The notes under the pieces: generated by a model
What the model saw: the letters and a program-made list of their open reading frames with translations, nothing else
Database searches by the model: none
Told to the model about the DNA's origin: nothing
Shown here: in pieces, positions 48,482-58,731 of the stretch
Numbering within the stretch: the first letter of the stretch is position 1
Layout: each line of letters starts with the position of its first letter
Program-made: the position numbers and the translations under genes
Assembly (NCBI RefSeq): GCF_007858185.1
Contig: NZ_VFES01000008.1
Coordinates: 62,001 to 126,000 of the forward strand
Reading direction: 5' to 3'
Source: Pseudomonas grimontii
GTDB lineage: Bacteria; Pseudomonadota; Gammaproteobacteria; Pseudomonadales; Pseudomonadaceae
Length of the DNA: 64,000 nt

Positions 48482-49387
48482 TCAGCGCTGGCGCTGGTGG
48501 CGAAATTCCTCGGGTGTGACACCGAGCTCTTTACGGAATGCGGCACTGAAAGCGGCGGCGTTGTTGAAGCCAGCCTGATAGGCCACCTGTTTGATCAGCA
48601 ATCGTGGGTCAGCCAATAACGCCACGGCTTTTTGCAAGCGAGTTTGCGCCGCGTACTGGCGCAAGGTCATGCCGGTGGTGTTTTTGCAGCGACTGGACAG
48701 GGTCCGCAACGGCAGCTCGCAGGCCCGCGCCAGATGACCCAGAGAGCGGCCTTCGTCACTGGCGCTGTCGAGCAGTTCACGCAGGATGTTGAGTTGCCGG
48801 GGGCTGAGTTTTTCAGCGTTGAGTGAATCACTGCTCGCTTCGTCGGGCGCGTCGATAAATTCGCGGCGCAGGTCCAGGGCAATGCTGGTGAGCAGGCACT
48901 CGGTGTGCAGTTCGCTGGCGAAGCCGGGGTTGGCCACTTCTTCGGCCAGCCGTTGCAACGAGGCGTGCAAGTAGCCGCTTTGCAGATTGAGCATGGCTGC
49001 GCTGACGTTGTCCTGCCAGTTCCAGCGATAGCTGCCCAGGACGCCGAGTGAGGAGGGGTCGAATAGACACACAAGGGCCTTTTGCTCTCCGGCATCGTGA
49101 CGCAGGTGGAACTCGGTGCCGTGGGGAATGAACAATAGCTTGCCCAGGGGTTGGAATTGGGGCGCACCGTGGCTGGAAAAACCGCCGCAGTTAGGCTTGA
49201 TCTGCGAGCTGGCAGGTAGCATCAAGCGCAACAGGCAACTGTCGCCGGTTTCTATCAAGGCAGTGCCAGTGTTGGACCATTGCGCGTGTTCAACCCGGAT
49301 GTCGAAGCCTTGCCTGGCCAATGAAGCTTCTGTCAGGAAATTACCTGACGCTTCACAGTCGTACTCGCTGTAGTGGATCGCGTTCAT
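48482..49387 (-). CDS. AraC family transcriptional regulator
   Basis: 301 aa. The N-terminal half is a cupin-like AraC-binding domain (LLFIPHGTEFHLRHDAGEQK, similar to AraC_binding_2). The C-terminal double HTH has LGHLARACELPLRTLSSRCK and VAYQAGFNNAAAFSAAFRKE, ending GVTPEEFRHQRQR. It resembles the group that controls aromatic or acid catabolic operons. It lies opposite the LysR gene across a 142-nt gap and so may regulate the P450-GMC-ALDH cluster or its own neighbours. The 3' end is 7 nt from the REP-like element. Confidence 0.9.
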   Translation of the reverse strand: MNAIHYSEYDCEASGNFLTEASLARQGFDIRVEHAQWSNTGTALIETGDSCLLRLMLPASSQIKPNCGGFSSHGAPQFQPLGKLLFIPHGTEFHLRHDAGEQKALVCLFDPSSLGVLGSYRWNWQDNVSAAMLNLQSGYLHASLQRLAEEVANPGFASELHTECLLTSIALDLRREFIDAPDEASSDSLNAEKLSPRQLNILRELLDSASDEGRSLGHLARACELPLRTLSSRCKNTTGMTLRQYAAQTRLQKAVALLADPRLLIKQVAYQAGFNNAAAFSAAFRKELGVTPEEFRHQRQR

Positions 49388-49529
49388 TTTTCAACCTTCA
49401 GCCATTTTTATTATTGGCGCTGAAATTCGAAGGATAACGATACGTCAGGGCAGCTACCCGGTCTCGAGTGTAACCAGCCCGTAGACCGAGCTGTTTCATA
49501 TATTCAGGCGGCAGGTATCAGAAAATCAG

Positions 49530-50441
49530 ATGACGAAAGGCAAAGATATTTCCATGCGTCAACTTCGCTATTTCGTTGCCGCCGCCGACGCCGGCCAGTT
49601 TTCCCAGGCGGCGCTGAAGGCGCATGTATCGCAGTCGGCGATTACTGCGGCGGTGTTGCATCTGGAACAGTCCATGGGCGTCAGCTTGTTCGACCGCTTG
49701 CCCCATGGCGTGGCGCTGACCGCTGAAGGCAACAAGTTTTCCCAGCATGCGCGGCACATTCTCGACACGCTGCAGGACGCTCTCAGTGAACCGCTGTTTC
49801 TCGGCCACGCCATGCAAGGAACCGTGCGTGTGGGTGCCTCCTACACGGTGCTCGGCTACTTTCTGCCAGCGCTGCTGGCACGCTTCAAACGTAGCTACCC
49901 TCAGGTAGAGATCGACCTGATCGACATGGACCGCCAGAGCATTGAAGCAGCCCTGAGCAATGGCGACCTCGACTTGGGCCTGGCGATTGTCTCCAACACG
50001 CCTAACTTGCACGGTTTTGCTCACCATGTGCTGATTCGTTCGCGCCGCCAACTCTGGCTGGCAAGTCAGCACCCATTGATGTCTGCCACATCGATCAATC
50101 TCGAAGACGTCGCCGAGCATGCCTACATCCTGGCCACGGTCGATGAGGGGGAGACCTCCACCATGCGCTATTGGGAATCCCGCGGACTGGCACCCAAGGT
50201 GGCTTTTCGCACCTCTTCCATGGAGGCGTTGCGCGGGCTGGTGGGGCATGGTTTCGGTGTGACCATTCTCTCGGACATGCTCTACCGGGCCTGGTCCCTG
50301 GAAGGCAAAAAGATTGAAATCCGCCCGTTGGTGGACGTGATTCCACCTATGGAACTGGGGCTGATCTGGCTGCCAGATAACTGTTTGTCGGCGCCGGCCC
50401 AGGCATTCCGGCAGTTTCTGATCATGGCCTGCGCCTCTTGA
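49530..50441 (+). CDS. LysR family transcriptional regulator
   Basis: 303 aa if the ATG at 49530 is used; an ATG at 49554 (MRQLRYFVAAADAG) gives the usual LysR N-terminus and may be the true start. The HTH is FSQAALKAHVSQSAITAAVL followed by HLEQSMGVSLFDRLPHGVAL. The periplasmic-binding-type effector domain covers about residues 95-300. Divergent from araC. It is convergent with the damaged tetR gene, with stops 5 nt apart. Its target is not evident; LysR members in this place usually act on an adjacent divergent gene, here araC. Confidence 0.88.
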   Translation: MTKGKDISMRQLRYFVAAADAGQFSQAALKAHVSQSAITAAVLHLEQSMGVSLFDRLPHGVALTAEGNKFSQHARHILDTLQDALSEPLFLGHAMQGTVRVGASYTVLGYFLPALLARFKRSYPQVEIDLIDMDRQSIEAALSNGDLDLGLAIVSNTPNLHGFAHHVLIRSRRQLWLASQHPLMSATSINLEDVAEHAYILATVDEGETSTMRYWESRGLAPKVAFRTSSMEALRGLVGHGFGVTILSDMLYRAWSLEGKKIEIRPLVDVIPPMELGLIWLPDNCLSAPAQAFRQFLIMACAS

Positions 50442-50446
50442 TCCCG

Positions 50447-51070
50447 CTACTGGCGCACGCTGTTGTCAGGCGGCCAGGTGCCGTTGTTCATCAAGCTGTC
50501 GAAGGTTTCGGTCATTTCCCGCGCCGGGTTCGGATAGTCGTGGCGCACCCACCACAACCACAGCCCCACCAAGGCACCGACGAAACAGCGCACGGCGGCC
50601 TCGCCACGCAGTTGATCGATTTGGTACAGACCCTGTTTCCGGTAGTGTTCCCGGACCTGGATGATCAAGATGTTTTCCAGGTGCGCGAGAATCACGTTCT
50701 GTCCCGGGCCGCTGAAGAACGCCGTCGTCAGTGCCGCATGACGTTCGGTGGCGCTGAACAGCCAGGCCGAAACATCCAGCAGGACACGGCGGTCGCCATC
50801 GACTTCGGTGACCTTGGTCTAGGGAACGCCAATGGCTTCGTACCCGGCGACGATCAGGTCCTCCTTGTCGCGAAAGTGCGCGTAGAAGGTGGAGCGCGCG
50901 ACCCCTGTACTGTCCAGTATTTGCTGGACCGTAATTCCCTCGTAGCCCTTCTCCAGCGCCAGGCGATACATGTGGTCCAGCAACAATTCCCGGGTGCGTT
51001 GGGAACGCAAGGCGTGGCGTTGACTGGCGTGATTTTTATCGGCTGTTTGCACGGAAGCAAGGTGAGACAT
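50447..51070 (-). pseudogene. TetR family regulator with one in-frame stop
   Basis: 208 codons. The HTH is complete: RTRELLLDHMYRLALEKGYE, then ITVQQILDSTGVARSTFYAH and FRDKEDLIVAGYEAIGVP. A TAG at 50819-50821 follows directly, and the same frame then runs on with TKVTEVDGDRRVLLDVSAWL to a normal C-terminus ending PPDNSVRQ. CAG to TAG, one transition, would explain it. A DNA-binding fragment without the dimerisation and ligand domain would be made. It is divergent from the P450 gene (239-nt gap) and so was probably its repressor; its loss may have left that operon unregulated. Confidence 0.85.
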
Positions 51071-51309
51071 TCTGAACCTCGGCAGCGCTTTTTATTGGTT
51101 TCATGACGGCGGGTACAAGAGCTTCTCGGCGGTGATCAGCACACAATGACAGAGGATGTTTTGCACCAGTAGGGTTGGTTTTAGAACATTTTAAGTGAAA
51201 GTGTTAATTAATTCCGTTTGTGCCGTACAGATTTGCGCTTCTGTTCGTTGTGGCTTTGTTCCTGCGGCCTTACCGTTTCTCCAGTCCGATAGAGACCTGG
51301 AGAACAATA

Positions 51310-52036
51310 ATGAATAACGCTCCTGAAACGCCTGCACCTGTTCCTGCGCACATTCCCAAGCACCTTGTCCGCGATTTCGATCTATGGGCAGAGCTCACCG
51401 CCCAGGGTGAAAATGCTTACACCTGGGCCGCCGAACTGCACCAGACGACCCCACCGATTTTCTGGATTCCACGTCTGGGCTTTTTACCCGGCACTTGGGT
51501 ACCTCGGCGTGCCGAGGACCTGCGGCGCATTTTGCAAGACCCTCAGACCTTCAGCAGTGTCGGCTTGACACCCTACGCGATGTTGCTCGGGGAAAGCTGG
51601 CGCCTGGCGCCACTGGAAATCGATCCACCTGAACACGCCAAATATCGCGCATTGCTCAACCCGCTGTTCACACCGAAAAAGGTTGACGCGCTGGAGCAGA
51701 ACATTCGCCAGTTGGCCAACCAGCTGATTGACGAGGTGCAAGCCGACGGTCGTTGCGATTTCAACGAAGCGTTCGCCAAACCGTTTCCCACGTTGATCTT
51801 CTTGACCCTGATGGGCTGGCCGCTGGAAGACCGGCCATTGTTCCAGCACTGGACGCAGACGCTGATCAAAAGCGTCGACCTGCAAACGGTGACCGACAAC
51901 GCGGGGGCGATCACCGCCTGGATCCGCAACCACATCGCCGAGCGTCGTGCCGATCCCGGTGATGACTTCTACCAGCTATCTGCTGAACAGTCAGATCGAC
52001 GGTCGGCCGCTGACGGACGATGAAATGCTCGGCATC
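51310..52036 (+). pseudogene. Cytochrome P450 (P450cam-like), frameshifted and truncated before the heme-binding region
   Basis: From the ATG at 51310 (MNNAPETPAPVPAHIPKHLV) the sequence follows the first half of a class I bacterial P450: WVPRRAEDLRRILQDPQTFS, EIDPPEHAKYRALLNPLFTP and FAKPFPTLIFLTLMGWP. One extra T near 51967-51971 shifts the frame; homology continues as TSYLLNSQIDGRPLTDDEML in the next frame. At about 52034-52042 the P450 sequence ends abruptly and passes in frame into a ferredoxin tail. The I-helix oxygen-binding site, ExxR and the Cys heme ligand are all missing, so roughly the last 40 percent is deleted. It cannot bind heme. Confidence 0.88.
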
Positions 52037-52228
52037 AACTCCGACTGCGTAGGTCATGCCCGCTGCAACAACGTCGCGCCCGCGCTCTATCCACTCGATG
52101 ACAACGGCTACATCGCCAGCAGCGGCTTCAGTGTGCCGATTGGGCAAGAGGGGCTGGCAAAACGCGGTGCCCGTGCCTGCCCGGAACGGGTCATCGAGGT
52201 TCGCGATACATCCGACGAACACCGGTGA
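52037..52228 (+). pseudogene. 3Fe-4S-type ferredoxin remnant fused to the P450 remnant
   Basis: The segment NSDCVGHARCNNVAPALYPL, then a DDNGY loop, and finally ARACPERVIEV is the body of the small ferredoxin that serves bacterial P450s, with the CxxHxxC...CP cluster motif in which His replaces one cysteine. Its own start codon and first few residues are gone at the deletion junction (about 52034-52042). Only about 64 codons remain before the TGA at 52226-52228. It was originally a separate gene downstream of the P450, as in many actinobacterial and pseudomonad P450 operons. The cluster residues survive, but without a start it would be made only as a fusion. Confidence 0.82.
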
Positions 52229-52280
52229 GTACCGCCCTGGAGATGGAAGGCTTACAGCAACCAGCGAAAGAAGAACCACA

Positions 52281-53912
52281 ATGAGCAAAACCTACGACTA
52301 CATCATTATCGGTGCGGGGTCATCCGGCTGCATCCTGGCCAATCGCTTGTCTGCCGACTCGACCGTTTCGGTGCTGCTGATCGAGAGCGGACCGGATCAC
52401 ACCAGCCCGTTGATTGCCATGCCCCGTGGCATTGGCAAACTGCTCTGCCCTGGCAATCCGCATGTGTGGAGCTACAAGGCCGCACGCGGCGAGGGTATGA
52501 CCGACGAGCAATGGCTCAAGGGCAAAACAATCGGCGGCTCCAGTTCGGTCAACGGAATGGTCTATGTGCGCGGAGCGCCAGCCGACTATGACCATTGGGA
52601 AGCGCAAGGCTGCGCGGGCTGGGGCTGGAAAGACATGGGCCGGCAGTTTGTCGTCCTCGAAGACCACCAGTTGGGCAAGAGCCAATGGCGCGGAGTCGGT
52701 GGCCCGCTCAAAGTCACCGTGCACCCGTCGGGCCACGCCCTGTGCGATGCCGTCATCAACGCGGCCGGTGAGCTGGGTGTGGCGCGTACTGAAGACACTA
52801 ATCATATCGACTCGGTCACCCAGGGTGGCTTTGGCTATCAGCCGCAAACCACTTGGAAAGGCCAGCGATTCAGCGCAGCTAAAGCCTTTCTCGACCCGGT
52901 GCGTACACGCCCGAACTTGACTGTTATGACCAGCACGGATGTGCAACGCATCGAGTTCAGCAATCACCGTGCCTGTGCCGTGCTGGTCAACAACAATGCC
53001 GGCAAGGGACGCTTCGACGTGCGGCGCGAGGTGTTGTTGTGCGCCGGTGCCATTGAATCGCCGAAGCTCTTGCAACTGTCTGGCATCGGCCCGGCCGCAT
53101 TGTTGAACTCGCTGGGTATCAGTGTGCTGCACGACGCCCCCGAGGTCGGGCGCAACCTGCGTGAGCACGTGTACATGGCCATGTAGTACCGGGTCACCCG
53201 TGGCAGCTTCAATCACTGCTTCCATGGGATTGGGTTACTCGGTGCAGTGGCCCAATACTTTTTGCGCAAGAAGGGACCGATGACCCATGCCGCCCACGAG
53301 GCCGGTGGTTTCTTCAAGACGCGCCCGGAGCTGGATCTTCCGGACGCGCAAATCGGCGTCAGCCTCTATTCCATGGACGGCGACGGCAACAAAGTCGAAA
53401 TCGACAAGCAGCCCGGCCTGACCATCGGTGGCTATTTCCTGCGTCCGCAGAGCCAGGGTGAGGTGCGCATTCAATCGGCGGACGCCACGGTTCCACCCCG
53501 GATCAACGCCAATTACTTGAGCGCCGAGATCGATCGTACCTCCGCGATTGCCTTGTTTCGCTGGTTCCGCCGTCTGGCTGCACAGCCGGTGCTCAAGCCA
53601 TTCATTGTCGGCGAGCTGACACCGGGGCCGAAGGTAGAAAGCGACGCGCAAATTCTTGCCGCGTTCCGCCGCTTCGGCCAGACCGCCTATCACGTTTCGG
53701 GGACCTGTCGCATGGGTGCCGACAGCGCGTCGGTGCTCGACCCCGAACTGCGAGTGCGTGGCGTCGAGGGGCTGCGTGTGGTCGACACCTCGGTGATGCC
53801 GTGCCTGGTTTCTGGCAACACCAATGCCTCAGCCATGGCCATGGCCATTGCCATTGCCATGCGCGCTGCAGAAATTATCACCGGCAAAGTCTCAGGAGAT
53901 CCAACACCATGA
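52281..53912 (+). pseudogene. GMC family oxidoreductase with one in-frame stop
   Basis: 544 codons from the ATG at 52281. FAD motif IIIGAGSSGCILANRLSAD, GMC signature GKTIGGSSSVNGMVYVRG, and the catalytic C-terminal pair in YHVSGTCRMG and SGNTNASAMAMA are all readable. A TAG at 53184-53186 interrupts REHVYMAM and YRVTRGSFNHC, where glutamine (CAG) is expected at this position in the family; one transition explains it. Everything downstream is in frame. It overlaps the ALDH gene by ATGA. With the P450 and ALDH it would have oxidised a hydroxylated side chain to an acid. The truncated product lacks the substrate-binding and active-site region. Confidence 0.87.
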
Positions 53913-55400
53913 GAGTTCCCTTTACCCAGCTGGACAAGCTGTACATCGATGGTGCGTGGGTGGGTGTCAACGGTCCGCGCGAAGCGGTGCTCAACCCGGC
54001 CACCGAAGCGGTCATCGGTCATGCACCGAGCGGTGATCTGCACAGCGCCGACGCGGCCATTGCCGCTGCTCGCAACGCCTTTGATAACGGCCCTTGGCCG
54101 TGGTTGAGCATGGCCGAACGAGTCGGGTACATGCGGCGGATGCACGCCGCTTTGGTGGCCAAAAGGGAGCAGCTTGCCGCGCTGATCATTGCTGAAGTCG
54201 GTTGCTCGCAAGGCGTGACTTACGCCATGCAGGTGGACATGCCGCTGGGCCATGTGCTGACCGCGATCGAGCAGTCTCTGGACAGTGACAGCCTGCAGAT
54301 TCCGGTGCAGGCCAATCCCAATCCCTTCAACCCGACCGGGCCGATGATCCTCGGCAGCGGCACGGTGGAGCGTGAGGCGATTGGGGTGGTGGCCGGTATC
54401 ACCGGCTACAACTTTTCGTTTCTGCTCAATCTGGCCAAGGTGTTTCCAGCCTTGCTGGCCGGCAACACCCTGGTGCTCAAGCCTTCGCCATTTACCCCGT
54501 ACTCGGCGCTGTTGTTCGGTCAGATCGCTGAAGAAATCGGCCTGCCCAAGGGCGTACTCAACATTGTCACCGGCGGTATTGAAGTGGGCAGCCTGCTGAG
54601 CAGCGACCCGCGGGTGGACATGGTCTCGTTCACCGGTTCGGAAACGGTGGGCATGAGCATCATGAGTCAAGCGGCGCCGACCCTGAAGCGCGTGCATCTG
54701 GAACTGGGTGGCAAATCGGCATTGATCGTGCGCGCCGATGCCGACATTCAGGCCACCGTCTTGGGGGCCGTCGCCGGGCTGGCGGTCAACGCGGGGCAGG
54801 GCTGTGCGTTGCTTACGCGCTTCGTGGTGCATCACTCGGTACGTGAGCAATTCGTGCAATGCGCCAAAGCCATTTCCGGGCAGTGGAAGGTCGGTGATCC
54901 GGCGGACCCCAGCGTGATGATGGGCCCGCTGATCCGCGAGTCCCAGCGCGCCAAGGTCGAGCATTTCATCGCCAGCGGCCGCGACGCCGGGGCCACGCTG
55001 GTGTGTGGTGGGGGGCGGCCTGCGTACCTGAGCCAGGGCTTTTTCAGCGACATCACCCTGTTCGATGACGTGCGCAACGACATGCTGATTGCCCAAGAGG
55101 AAATCTTCGGGCCGGTGGGGGGGGGTGATCGGTTTCGACAGCGATGACGGAGCCGTGGCCATCGCCAATGATTCGCGCTTTGGCCTCAACGCTGCCGTGG
55201 CCTCGGCCGATGCCGCCACCGCCTACGCCCTGGCCAGACGCGTTCGTGCGGGCAGCGTGTACATCAATGGCGGCAGCGGCAGCCTGCCTTATGCGCCGAT
55301 TGGCGGCTTCAAACGTTCAGGCCTGGGTCGCGAATTCGGGCCGAACTGGCTTAAAGAGTTCACCCAGGAAAAATCCATCATTTACCCCATCGGGCGCTAG
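53909..55400 (+). pseudogene. Aldehyde dehydrogenase, frameshifted at a poly-G tract
   Basis: About 497 codons from the ATG at 53909. It reads LYIDGAWVGVNGPREAVLNP, VVAGITGYNFSFLLNLAKVF, FTGSETVGMSIM, HLELGGKSA (glutamate) and the catalytic cysteine in NAGQGCALLTR. After EEIFGPVGG the frame is lost: the run at 55117-55125 has 9 G, while 8 would give GPVGGVIGFDSDDGAV and carry on to GFKRSGLGREFGPNWLKEFT. It overlaps the GMC gene by 4 nt. If the tract length varies within a population, the gene could switch between intact and truncated states; otherwise it is dead or misread. Confidence 0.87.
55117..55125 (+). repeat. Nine-G homopolymer inside the ALDH gene
   Basis: A run of nine G follows GCCGGT. 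Eight would keep the ALDH frame, nine breaks it. Such tracts are prone to replication slippage and also to base-calling error. Confidence 0.9.
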
Positions 55401-55464
55401 CCATGACGCCCTGCGGCCGGGGTGCAGCCAAAACGACTGACAATAAAAACAAAAGGTGGTTTGC

Positions 55465-57132
55465 ATGAAAAAGATGAGTAAACAGGGGCGCATGCGAGCC
55501 CAGCGGGCGATGGTACTGCTGGCGGTCGGGGAAATGGCGTTGGGTTACGGTGGTGCGGTGCTGGCGGCGCCGATCGAACTGTCCAACCCGGACTTTCACC
55601 TGCGTTGGGACAACACCCTGCGCTACAACCTGGGGATGCGCATGGAGGACCAGGACCGGCGCATCATGAACAACCCCAACTACGATGAATCCGACGGCAA
55701 GTTCGACAAGGGCGACATCGTCACCAACCGCATCGACTTGCTCACCGAACTCGATTTTGCCTACCGCAAGGACTGGGGAGCGCGGCTCAGCGCTGCCGGC
55801 TGGTATGACCAGGCGTACCACGATAACGATGTGCGCAGTCATGTTGCCGGCTTCCAGACCAGCTACGACAACGATCACTACAGCTCTGAAGTGAAGCGCT
55901 ACGTCGAAGGGCCGTCGGGGGAAATTCTCGATGCCTTTGTCTGGAAGAACCTGCGCCTGGGCGATGCTTCGGTGAACGTCAAGATCGGCCGCCATACCAA
56001 TTACTGGGGCGAGGGATTGCTATTCGGCGCCCATGCGATTTCCTATTCGCAAGCACCACTTGATGGGGCCAAGGCGGTGACCAGTCCCGGTATCGAAACC
56101 AAGGAAGTGTTCTTGCCCATCGGGCAGATTTCCGTCAAGGCCCAGGCCACCGACAACCTGACCCTGGCCGCGCAGTATTTCTACGAATGGGATTACACCC
56201 GTATCCCGTACGGCGGCACCTACTTCGGCGCGGCGGACCCGTTTTTCGAAGGCCCGGACCGCTTGCCGGTAGCCCCGGGTTTTTCCTTTAACCGGGAGAA
56301 ATCGAAATACGGTCGCGACTCCGCCAACTGGGGTCTGATGGCCAAGTACGACGTTGAAGCAATTCAATCGACGTTGGGCGCGTATTACCGCCAGTTCGAT
56401 GACTACCAACCCTGGCTGGCGCCAGAAGTCTCGGCCGCTACCGGCAGCTACCGTCTGGTGTACCCACGCAGCGTCAAACTGGTCGGCTTGAGTTTGTCGA
56501 CTGTGCTCGACACGGTGTCGATCGGAAGCGAGATTTCGTATCGCAAGGGCGGTGCGTTGAATGCGGTCGGCGTCGATCCTTCTGACAACGAAGGGCCGCG
56601 TGGCGATACGTTCCACTTCGTCGCCAACGCCGTGTATGGCGTGCCGCGTAACTTTATCGCCAACAACGCCACGCTGATCGGCGAGTTCGCCTACAGCCAC
56701 CTGCGCAAAGTAACCGAGCACGAAGAACTTTACCTGGGTGAGAACAGCAGCAACTGTGTCGATCCACGAGTCGGCACGCCCGGTTCAGGGGACAAACGCG
56801 ACGGCTGTTCGACCCGAGATTACGCGGCCATCGCGGTCAATTACACACCGCAATACCTGTCGGTATTTCCATCTTGGGACATGACCGTGCCGCTGACCGT
56901 CAATTATGGCCTGTCGGGCAACGCCGCCAGCGCCGGCGGTGGTAACGAAGGCGCGTTGACCTGGTCTGCCGGCGTGCAGCTGACGTATGCCCAGCGTTAC
57001 GAATTTGGCTTGCGTTACTCCGACACCGACGCCCAATCGAAGCACATTCCCGGGGACACCGTCGGGGGTAACGGCGCCGTAGGCGGAACCGACCGTGGCT
57101 GGCTGGCCTTTACCTTCAAAACCTCCATCTAA
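55465..57132 (+). CDS. DUF1302 outer-membrane protein, copy 2
   Basis: 555 aa from the ATG at 55465 with AAGGTGG upstream. The signal peptide ends near AVLAA; the mature part begins NPDFHLRWDNTLRYNLGMRM and includes YDESDGKFDKGDIVTNRIDL, GPSGEILDAFVWKNLRLGD, VKIGRHTNYWGEGLLFGAHA and a C-terminal strand ending FTFKTSI. It is more similar to the partial third copy (63186) than to the first (39403), judging by shared blocks such as NYDESDGKFDKGDIVTN. It follows the damaged ALDH gene and is paired with a DUF1329 gene 28 nt downstream. It would be an outer-membrane barrel in the uptake of a hydrophobic substrate (inference). Confidence 0.88.
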   Translation: MKKMSKQGRMRAQRAMVLLAVGEMALGYGGAVLAAPIELSNPDFHLRWDNTLRYNLGMRMEDQDRRIMNNPNYDESDGKFDKGDIVTNRIDLLTELDFAYRKDWGARLSAAGWYDQAYHDNDVRSHVAGFQTSYDNDHYSSEVKRYVEGPSGEILDAFVWKNLRLGDASVNVKIGRHTNYWGEGLLFGAHAISYSQAPLDGAKAVTSPGIETKEVFLPIGQISVKAQATDNLTLAAQYFYEWDYTRIPYGGTYFGAADPFFEGPDRLPVAPGFSFNREKSKYGRDSANWGLMAKYDVEAIQSTLGAYYRQFDDYQPWLAPEVSAATGSYRLVYPRSVKLVGLSLSTVLDTVSIGSEISYRKGGALNAVGVDPSDNEGPRGDTFHFVANAVYGVPRNFIANNATLIGEFAYSHLRKVTEHEELYLGENSSNCVDPRVGTPGSGDKRDGCSTRDYAAIAVNYTPQYLSVFPSWDMTVPLTVNYGLSGNAASAGGGNEGALTWSAGVQLTYAQRYEFGLRYSDTDAQSKHIPGDTVGGNGAVGGTDRGWLAFTFKTSI

Positions 57133-57159
57133 AAAAGCCAAGAAGCGGAGTACCTGTTT

Positions 57160-58521
57160 ATGAAAGGACAATTTCCATGGGCGGTGGCGCTGTTGAGCAT
57201 TGCCACCGCCAGCCTGGCTGCGGCACCGGCCGACCAGGTTGCACAAATCGGTAAAACCCTGACGCCATTCGGTGCGATTATCGCGGGCAATGCCGATGGC
57301 AGCATTCCTCCGTACACGGGTGGCCTGACGCAGAGTCCGCCTGGCTTCAAGCCCGACAGCGGCTTCTGGGCCGACCCCTTCAAGGATGAAAAACCGCTGC
57401 TGCGGATCAACTCGAAAAACATGGAGCAGTACGCCGACCGCTTGAGCGGCGGGCAAAAAATGCTGCTGAGTAAATTTCCCGGCTACTACCTGGATATTTA
57501 CCCGACCCACCGCACCGCGGCGTACCCGCAAGCGTTGCTCGATGCCTCGCAGCGCAACGCCAGCAACTGCCGCACGACCAAGGACAACCTCGCGGTCGAT
57601 CCGGCGTGCCGAGGAGGGCTGCCGTTCCCGCTGCCGCAAAACGGCAATGAAGTCATCTGGAATCAGCAACTGCGCTACAAGGGCACGGGTTACACCACCA
57701 CGGCATCGTCCAACAGTTGGGTAGTAGATTCCCAGGGTTCGGTGACCAAGACCGCCGAGTCCGCGACCATGGAAGAGGCGCCGTACTACCAGACTCAACA
57801 GGCCGATCGCGATCCGCAGTTGTACTACCGCGCCTGGGCACTGGACAGTTACCCGGCTCGCAGCGCCGGGCAACTGATCATCCTCGCCGACTACCTCGAC
57901 CCGCAAAGCCAGCCACGGCGTGCCTGGAGCTACACCCCAGGGATGCGCCGCATCAAGTTGGCGCCGGAGTTCGCCTACGACACGCCGGTGCCCAACCAGG
58001 GCGGTGTGAACCTGTTCGACGAATTGCAGATGTTCTCCGGTAGCCAGGACCGTTTCGACTACAAACTGGTGGGCCGCAAGGAGATGTACATTCCGTACAA
58101 CGCCTACAAGTTCTACTTCAGTTGCGGCCAGGAAGAACAGTTCAAGCCGCATCATGCCAACCCGGCTTGCGAGCGCTGGGAACTGCACCGGGTGTGGGTG
58201 GTGGAAGCGACTCTGAAACCGGGCAAACGCCACGTCTACAGCAAGCGCACCTACTACCTCGACGAAGACACCTTTGGTGCCGGCCTTTATGACGCCTGGG
58301 ACCAGGGCGGGGTGCTGTATCGCGCGCTGTTCCAGAGCGGCGTGCAGCTGTACGACAAAAACCTGCCGTACACGGTGAAAAACGTCAGTTATGACTTCAA
58401 CAAAGGCATGTGGTCATTGCTCAACGATGGCCTCAAGGGCGGGTATCGGGTGCACGATGCGCCGCTATCGGAGCGCGACATGAAACCTGAGTCGATTGTT
58501 TCCCAGGAGACCCAACGCTGA
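57160..58521 (+). CDS. DUF1329 protein, copy 2
   Basis: 453 aa with a signal peptide ending near SLAAA. Family blocks: GKTLTPFGAIIAGNADGSIP, RGGLPFPLPQNGNEVIWNQQ, LVGRKEMYIPYNAYKF, CERWELHRVWVVEAT and KRTYYLDEDTFGAGLYDAWD. These match the first copy block for block. It is translated right after its DUF1302 partner (28-nt gap) and probably forms a periplasmic/outer-membrane shuttle with it. It remains intact although the upstream enzyme genes of this operon are damaged. A weak terminator follows. Confidence 0.88.
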   Translation: MKGQFPWAVALLSIATASLAAAPADQVAQIGKTLTPFGAIIAGNADGSIPPYTGGLTQSPPGFKPDSGFWADPFKDEKPLLRINSKNMEQYADRLSGGQKMLLSKFPGYYLDIYPTHRTAAYPQALLDASQRNASNCRTTKDNLAVDPACRGGLPFPLPQNGNEVIWNQQLRYKGTGYTTTASSNSWVVDSQGSVTKTAESATMEEAPYYQTQQADRDPQLYYRAWALDSYPARSAGQLIILADYLDPQSQPRRAWSYTPGMRRIKLAPEFAYDTPVPNQGGVNLFDELQMFSGSQDRFDYKLVGRKEMYIPYNAYKFYFSCGQEEQFKPHHANPACERWELHRVWVVEATLKPGKRHVYSKRTYYLDEDTFGAGLYDAWDQGGVLYRALFQSGVQLYDKNLPYTVKNVSYDFNKGMWSLLNDGLKGGYRVHDAPLSERDMKPESIVSQETQR

Positions 58522-58546
58522 TTTCATCGAGTGGACACGCATTTGC

Positions 58547-58570
58547 GGCCTGAGAGGGCCACTTTTTTTT
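58547..58570 (+). terminator. Probable terminator after DUF1329 copy 2
   Basis: A short GGCC/GGCC stem with a TGAGAG-type loop is followed within two bases by eight T residues. The stem is weak, but position after the stop codon fits. The remaining gap up to 58731 is AT-rich and may carry a promoter for the amidohydrolase gene. Confidence 0.5.
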
Positions 58571-58731
58571 GTGCGGATTTTATAAAAAGGTAGCCCTGCG
58601 ACTCATATTTAAATGAACACATATTAGAAATGTGTTTATATTATTGGAGGCGCAGTTATCCCTTAAATTGATCCGAATGCCCTGCGAGCGGGTCGTTCGG
58701 TCTGCTGGCTAATTACAACAAGGAGAACGCC

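Noticed and set aside
20690..53186. Programmed read-through or recoding (selenocysteine, pyrrolysine) at the TGA and TAG stops
   Set aside because: The stops are not at catalytic sites, no stem-loop element is evident after them, and the same region has plain frameshifts; simple mutation or sequence error is enough.
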